64,000 nucleotides of DNA from Trichobilharzia regenti. Its lineage: Eukaryota; Platyhelminthes; Trematoda; Strigeidida; Schistosomatidae. The stretch covers positions 44,179,459 through 44,243,458 of the forward strand of contig OX235265.1 of NCBI GenBank assembly GCA_944472135.2, in the 5' to 3' direction. Shown here in pieces: positions 56,401 to 62,400 of the stretch (within the stretch, counting starts at the first letter, position 1; every line of letters begins with the position of its first letter). Under the pieces are notes generated by a model. It made no database searches. It worked only from the letters and a program-made list of their open reading frames with translations, and was not told where the DNA came from. The position numbers were made by a program, and so were the translations under genes.

Positions 56401-59400
56401 GAAATTGGTGAATCTGTCTGTCTGGATTCAACATAGAACTTGGCACCGAAATGCAGCAGTTCGAGTTGCCACGTTCCAAATAGCACACAGAGGTAGACAA
56501 GAAGATGAGTGAAGAGAATCAATAGAGTTTGACAAGTATAAGGGTGAAACAGAATAGGTAATGGTAGAAAGGAATATGAAGGATTACAGAGACTGGATAC
56601 ATCTGCGCCATTGACAACGATTTTGAGCCATGTCACCTATTGTCTCCAGCCATTGATTCCTAGAGTCCCGAGGGCCCCAACCCGGGAGTCTGCATCTCCC
56701 TACCTGACTCAGTTTAACTGTCAAGGATTTCATGGATTGATGCCATGTTTTTGTTTGGCCACCATTGGCTCTTTTTCAACCTTCACCTATATCAGCTAGT
56801 AATGCCCGTCGGGGGAGGCGGTGGTTAGGCATGCGCAGCACGTGACCTAGCCATCTTAGTCTATGTAACTTTATAGCCTCGTCGATTGGTGAATAACTAT
56901 TGACCGATACTGTTTACTGCAAGTTTAAACTCCTCCCGGCTAACAAAGACTGCAACATATTTTGCGCTTACCTGTCCTGTTAACAATGTATGCCATAGAA
57001 CTGGTTCGAAAAGAACGACCTGATCAAGACATATTAATATAGTGCATAGAGCTTATGATCACTGATTTGAGCGCAGTGACTTTTTATAAACTACCTAACA
57101 ACAGCACGTTGTTAAATATGTTAATTCTTTGGTTGAAATATTTTAGAGGTTCTTCTCCTAATCATTACCGACGACATATACTTCTGTAACAACAGAAGAC
57201 AAAGGCCAGGCAACAGATCGTTTATTGAGAAAATCAACAGATATTTATATATTTTTAAGTACATTATTATTCGTTATTATTGGCAAAGAAATAGCATCTT
57301 CTGATTGGTTGTTCTCTGGCAGAAAGTTAATCTGTCATTCCTTTGTGGCCATTTATTTGGTTATACCGTATATGTGCTAATCGTATCCGCCCACGCTAAG
57401 TCTGCTGTGATTGGTTGTCGAGTTAGTCTTTGTTCTTGTTTTTCTCCCGACGTAAACATTGACGTAAATTGCTGTCTGCCAATTTTGGTTAGTAGACAGC
57501 TCTCACCACACACTTCAACCTCCTTTTCTTGTAATGTATACCAATTTCACTTACTGGTGCTTTACGCGGTTTTATAGAACTCAGTCTCATTATTTCTCAG
57601 TATATGTTAATTTCTTACTGTGATAACCGAATAGATGCACCATAATCTTTTGTTCCCCTAAAGTTATCTGAGTTAACGAATAATTATGAGATCACAGAAT
57701 GTGACTTGAATATAGTTTCCATGATTATAGTGTAAATAGTGTTCTCTTTTCTCCATTTCAGGTTTGAAAACTGAATGTTAGTTGTCTTACAAGCTAATTG
57801 AGGATTGGTTACAGGAGTCCCAAACTAGGATGAAACAGCTGTCCAGTGCTCCCAGGTTTTCCAGTGGTTCTCTAACCAATGTCAGTTCATGATGAAATCC
57901 TGTAACCAATCAACCAAATCCCTACAAACCAATACTTGAATACTAATTGAGGGTTGTTGTTATTTAGTTAAGTCTGGGAGTTGGAGTTGGCAGTAACAAT
58001 ATGTTTTTAACTGTATCAACTGACATATGCCTATAGACCGCATCTTTACCACATGATTGACAGGTACTGCAAAACAGTCACGGTGTCTTCAGTGAATTCT
58101 ATCCACTCTTATCTGCCGACAATGTGGGGATTTGAATTAAGCAGACGATCTTGTCAGCGAATATTATGTTTAATCACTACCAACGATTTATCACTCAGTG
58201 TAGAAGAGGAAAATTCTTCAATTACTTTGAAAAAAAAAACTTAATTTCTTACGGTAACTAACACTTGAAAATTATTCTGATTCTTGCTAGTGACTGGCTA
58301 CAGGATGATATTGCCTGGAGTTCTCTAATGGGGTCCACCTGGTCGCGACTGAAGACAAATACTCGACGGTGACATTGGCTAATGGTCGCGCTAAAATCAC
58401 GAATTGGTAGAAGTTAGAATTCATGGGCCATTAAGTCAAGTCCCAATAACTGGATGGTCTACGAGCTTGCCTTGTCTTGGCTTCGAACCTCGGTAAATAC
58501 TACCGATGAGTGCCAAAACAGGATGAAACAGTACTCGCTGGTTTTCAATGGTTGGTTCTCTAACTAACAGTCAAGTTTAGTATGACTAAGCAGTGTTCAG
58601 AAGGAACAAACCCGTGAATCCCGGCCAGTCATTAGGCCAGGAAGAGGGTGTATTGATCATATCTTCATCCTTTGACAAACTCCGGAGCATAGGCATACTT
58701 ATTGGCGTCCAATACTTGCTATATTTCTTGACCTGAAGGTATGGTTTGACTTCGCCGACCAAAAGGTGTTGTGACATTGTTTGACCATGAAGAGAGTGCG
58801 AGAAAAGTATATCATACTAATGCAGGCATTCTACTGAAAGCCGGCATATCGAAACCTGGAATCAATCTAATAAGTCTTTCACTGTTGATTTCAGCCTCGG
58901 TCAGGGTCTTTTCAAAACATTTAGAACCAACAACTTGCGATTGTTGGTAATATACCACAGATGCATTCACCCTTTGTAGTATCCTAGATTCCATAAGTCC
59001 TTAAGGTCTTTCATGTAATTCTTCTTCCTCCCATACATTTATGCCCAGTATGCTTCTGATGAATACCTTTCTTTCTCTCTACCTATATGTGCTATGAGAA
59101 ATGCTTCCAGTTTTGTGCAAAGTTTCACGTTGAAACTCAATCATTTAGTCATTCAATGATATTATTATCTTGACTTGCGGTATTTTCTGGAAATAAATTA
59201 CCACATCTGTTTCGGAGTAACTGAAGTGACCCACTAACTGACCGAACTAGTCAACACTTTACACGGCAAAACTCTTTAAAGTAAAGTCCATGACACGTTA
59301 AACATTAATCAGGTGAAATGTCAAGTCAATAAGATAAAACAAAATTTCACCAACACCATCACCACCCACCTCCTGGAATACTGCCATGTGACTGGCATGC

Positions 59401-62400
59401 GTGTAAACGCACTGTCTGATCAAAACCTGCTGTGAGAAGATAAGTGTACGCGTCATTGCTATCATTATTCTTCTCATCACCGTGTAAAGACATCCAAGTT
59501 AAATCTGCCACAGGTCCAACATGTCCCGTTAAAGGTAAGGCTGGAAGCCAGAAGCCCTTTTCAGATTTACACCATATAGAAATACTTCCCTAAATACAAA
59601 AAATAATAATAACCAAACAGTTGAATCTCAATGCATTCGAAAAAAAACTTGCTTCCGTTTGCTTCAACCTCAAAAAAAGACAAGAAATGACAGTAAGTAA
59701 CTACATACACCACACCAGATCATGAACTATTAGCTTCCTTACGATTGTTGACAATGCAAATCAGCCAGTTTGATAAAAAAGAAAGTTGAATTTTTTTCAA
59801 TCCAAATGATGAAAGTTTAGGAGCGGTTTATTCTGATCACCTGTAGATCCAATCAAAAATGCTTCAGTTTTATTATGCTATAATAATTCTTAAAATAGTC
59901 CTCATAAAGCTTTAGATAAACCATGAGACTAGTCTGAATAATGAAATATTCTATTAAAACGTTTAGTGATTGCTTTCCTGAAGATAAATTTTTAAAAAAT
60001 TCAGTAGACTGTAGCGATGACATAGGAAATTGCACCTACGCACAGAAAGCCATAATCAAAACGTCTTACTAACTGAGTATTCAACTTAGATCTTTACACA
60101 AAGTGCATCATTTCAAGCTGCTACACAAAGGTGAACGCATCCGCTTCATTGAGAACAGCCTTGAGTTATATCACTAGTCTCAAGCCGTTAGTTCTTAGTA
60201 CCCCAAGGACTTAAACCAGACAATTTACACCCCAACCCCTACGTGGTTCAAAACAACTGTCAAAAACTTCATGGATTAATTCCGGATCGTGGCAAGTCCA
60301 CTCCTAACTTTCTTCCACCTTAAACCATTGTCAGTTAACACTGACCGATTAGGAATGCAATGACTCGACTTGAGTAAGGGTTGGACGCCAATAAGTATGT
60401 ATATACTCCGAAATTTGTCAAAGGTTGAAGATATGATCAATACACCCTCCTCCTCTTGGTCTAATGCCTGACTGGTTTCTGCAAGTTTGTTTCACCGGAG
60501 TACCACTAAGCCTAAGCAATATTATTGAGTCTAGAACTTCAGATACTATGCCAGTCAAGATAATCCACGTTTGATTATCACAGGAAACATTGGATTGAAA
60601 CTTCGTGAAGAAGTTCGGAAAAGTTTGATGAAAAGAAAGTTGGAGTTATTTATTTCCACTTCGATGGAACTCATATGTCGTTATGTAATACGGTAAGCAA
60701 AGCGATAAGGCGGCGAGTCTTCATCGACACAGATGGCTGAGACACGTGTTATGCATGCTGAGTCACCATCTTCCTTCACAAGAGATGCTAAAAAAATAAT
60801 TTGGTTGAACAAAAGTCAGAAGTGATTAGACGAAAACATGAGACTAATCCATAAAGTCACTAGCCAGTGTAAGCAGGTATAAGCTAACTGACTCAGTGGG
60901 TTTCATAAGATGGTTAGAAATTAATGGCTTTGAGACTTTTGAAGAGATGAACCAGAAACGTTCACAGTGGTGACACATAACTCTTTGATTTATTATCTCT
61001 GAAGTTCTTAGATCTTCACTATTCTTAATCGAAATATACTTCTTCGCAGACATCTTCGCCTATTACAGTAGCATTAAATTTCCCCTCAATTTCTACTGCT
61101 TACGTTTTCAAACTGTGGCAATAAAAACCCTACATGTCGTCGAATACCAGGCTGCACAGTTTCATTAAGGTCATACGTTGGACCGATGAGAAGACTCTAA
61201 AGGATTCAGATTTCAGAGAAGATAATTTATCTTCAGTGTCCCACAAACCTGAAGATCTACAAGCGGAAACCAACAAGTTGAAAGAAGAAATAGCGAAGAT
61301 AGAAATTCTAATAATTAATCACCATCGATGGGAAAAGATCTAAAGGAAGCCAACGGGTGACATAGATGACGGTAGTAGAGTCACTCAGGATGGGAAAAGC
61401 AAAACAGGTGTTCATTCGCTTGAAATCAGTGTGGAAATCTACTGCACTCAGCACTGGGAACAACACCCGAATTTCCAACGCTCATGTCAAGTAAGTCAAC
61501 GATTCTATAGAGTTCAGAAACTTAGTGCACGCGTCACCATATATGTTTCCAACAGACCACTGCAAACTTTCATAAATAGGTGTCTATGTTCCATACTGTA
61601 TATCATATCGTCAGCTAGAAAGGATGAGCAGCAAGGGACTCTGACAGAAAACTAAACAAGGACCTACTGATCTACAAATATGCGAACGGAAATGGAGGTA
61701 GACTGCATGTACGCTGAAGAGCCTGCTGAGTGGTATCACGCGCCAGACTATCGATTGGGAAGCGACAGTTCCGAAGTTTGAGGGTAACATGAAGGTAGTC
61801 ATTTGAGGAAGAAATGAAGACTTATGGGCAACAGTGGGGCAACGGCTAAAAATGACTCTAGAAAACACCGTGAAATGGTGATGTTCCATTGTTCCATTCA
61901 TAAACCAAGGGAATAATAATGATAATTTAATTAATACATAACCTAACCTCTTAAAATGTATCTTCAACACTACAAAATATCTAACATTGAAAGGTGTAAC
62001 GACACAATGAAGCCTACTTGAAAAGTATGTCCAAATATTTTGCTACCATCACTAGGTAACCAGTGACAATCCATTATACTCAATCCTGTATCACCAAAAT
62101 GTCCAAGTCGAGCTTTTTCCTTCCACAAACTGCATACATCTGATGATGATGATGGTGATGATGATTCCTTAGAATTTTCACTAGGAGGATCCCAAACAAT
62201 TAGTGATTTGTCCATACTGCATGTAAGTAGATGTGGAGGGAACAAACGATCCGTGGTAGTTGACGACCAAGAGATACCAGTGACCCAATTTTCATGACTA
62301 GCTAGAACACTTTCAGATGTCAAGCACAGGTTGAGATTGTCAGCTGAGAAGTTTTGTGGAAGTTGAAGACTGATGACCTTTGAAAGAAAATAAACAAAAG

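Noticed and set aside
57795..57955. Fifth foldback SINE composite
   Set aside because: Only one plus-strand tail is present between the 10-bp duplications, so it is an ordinary 5'-truncated insertion.
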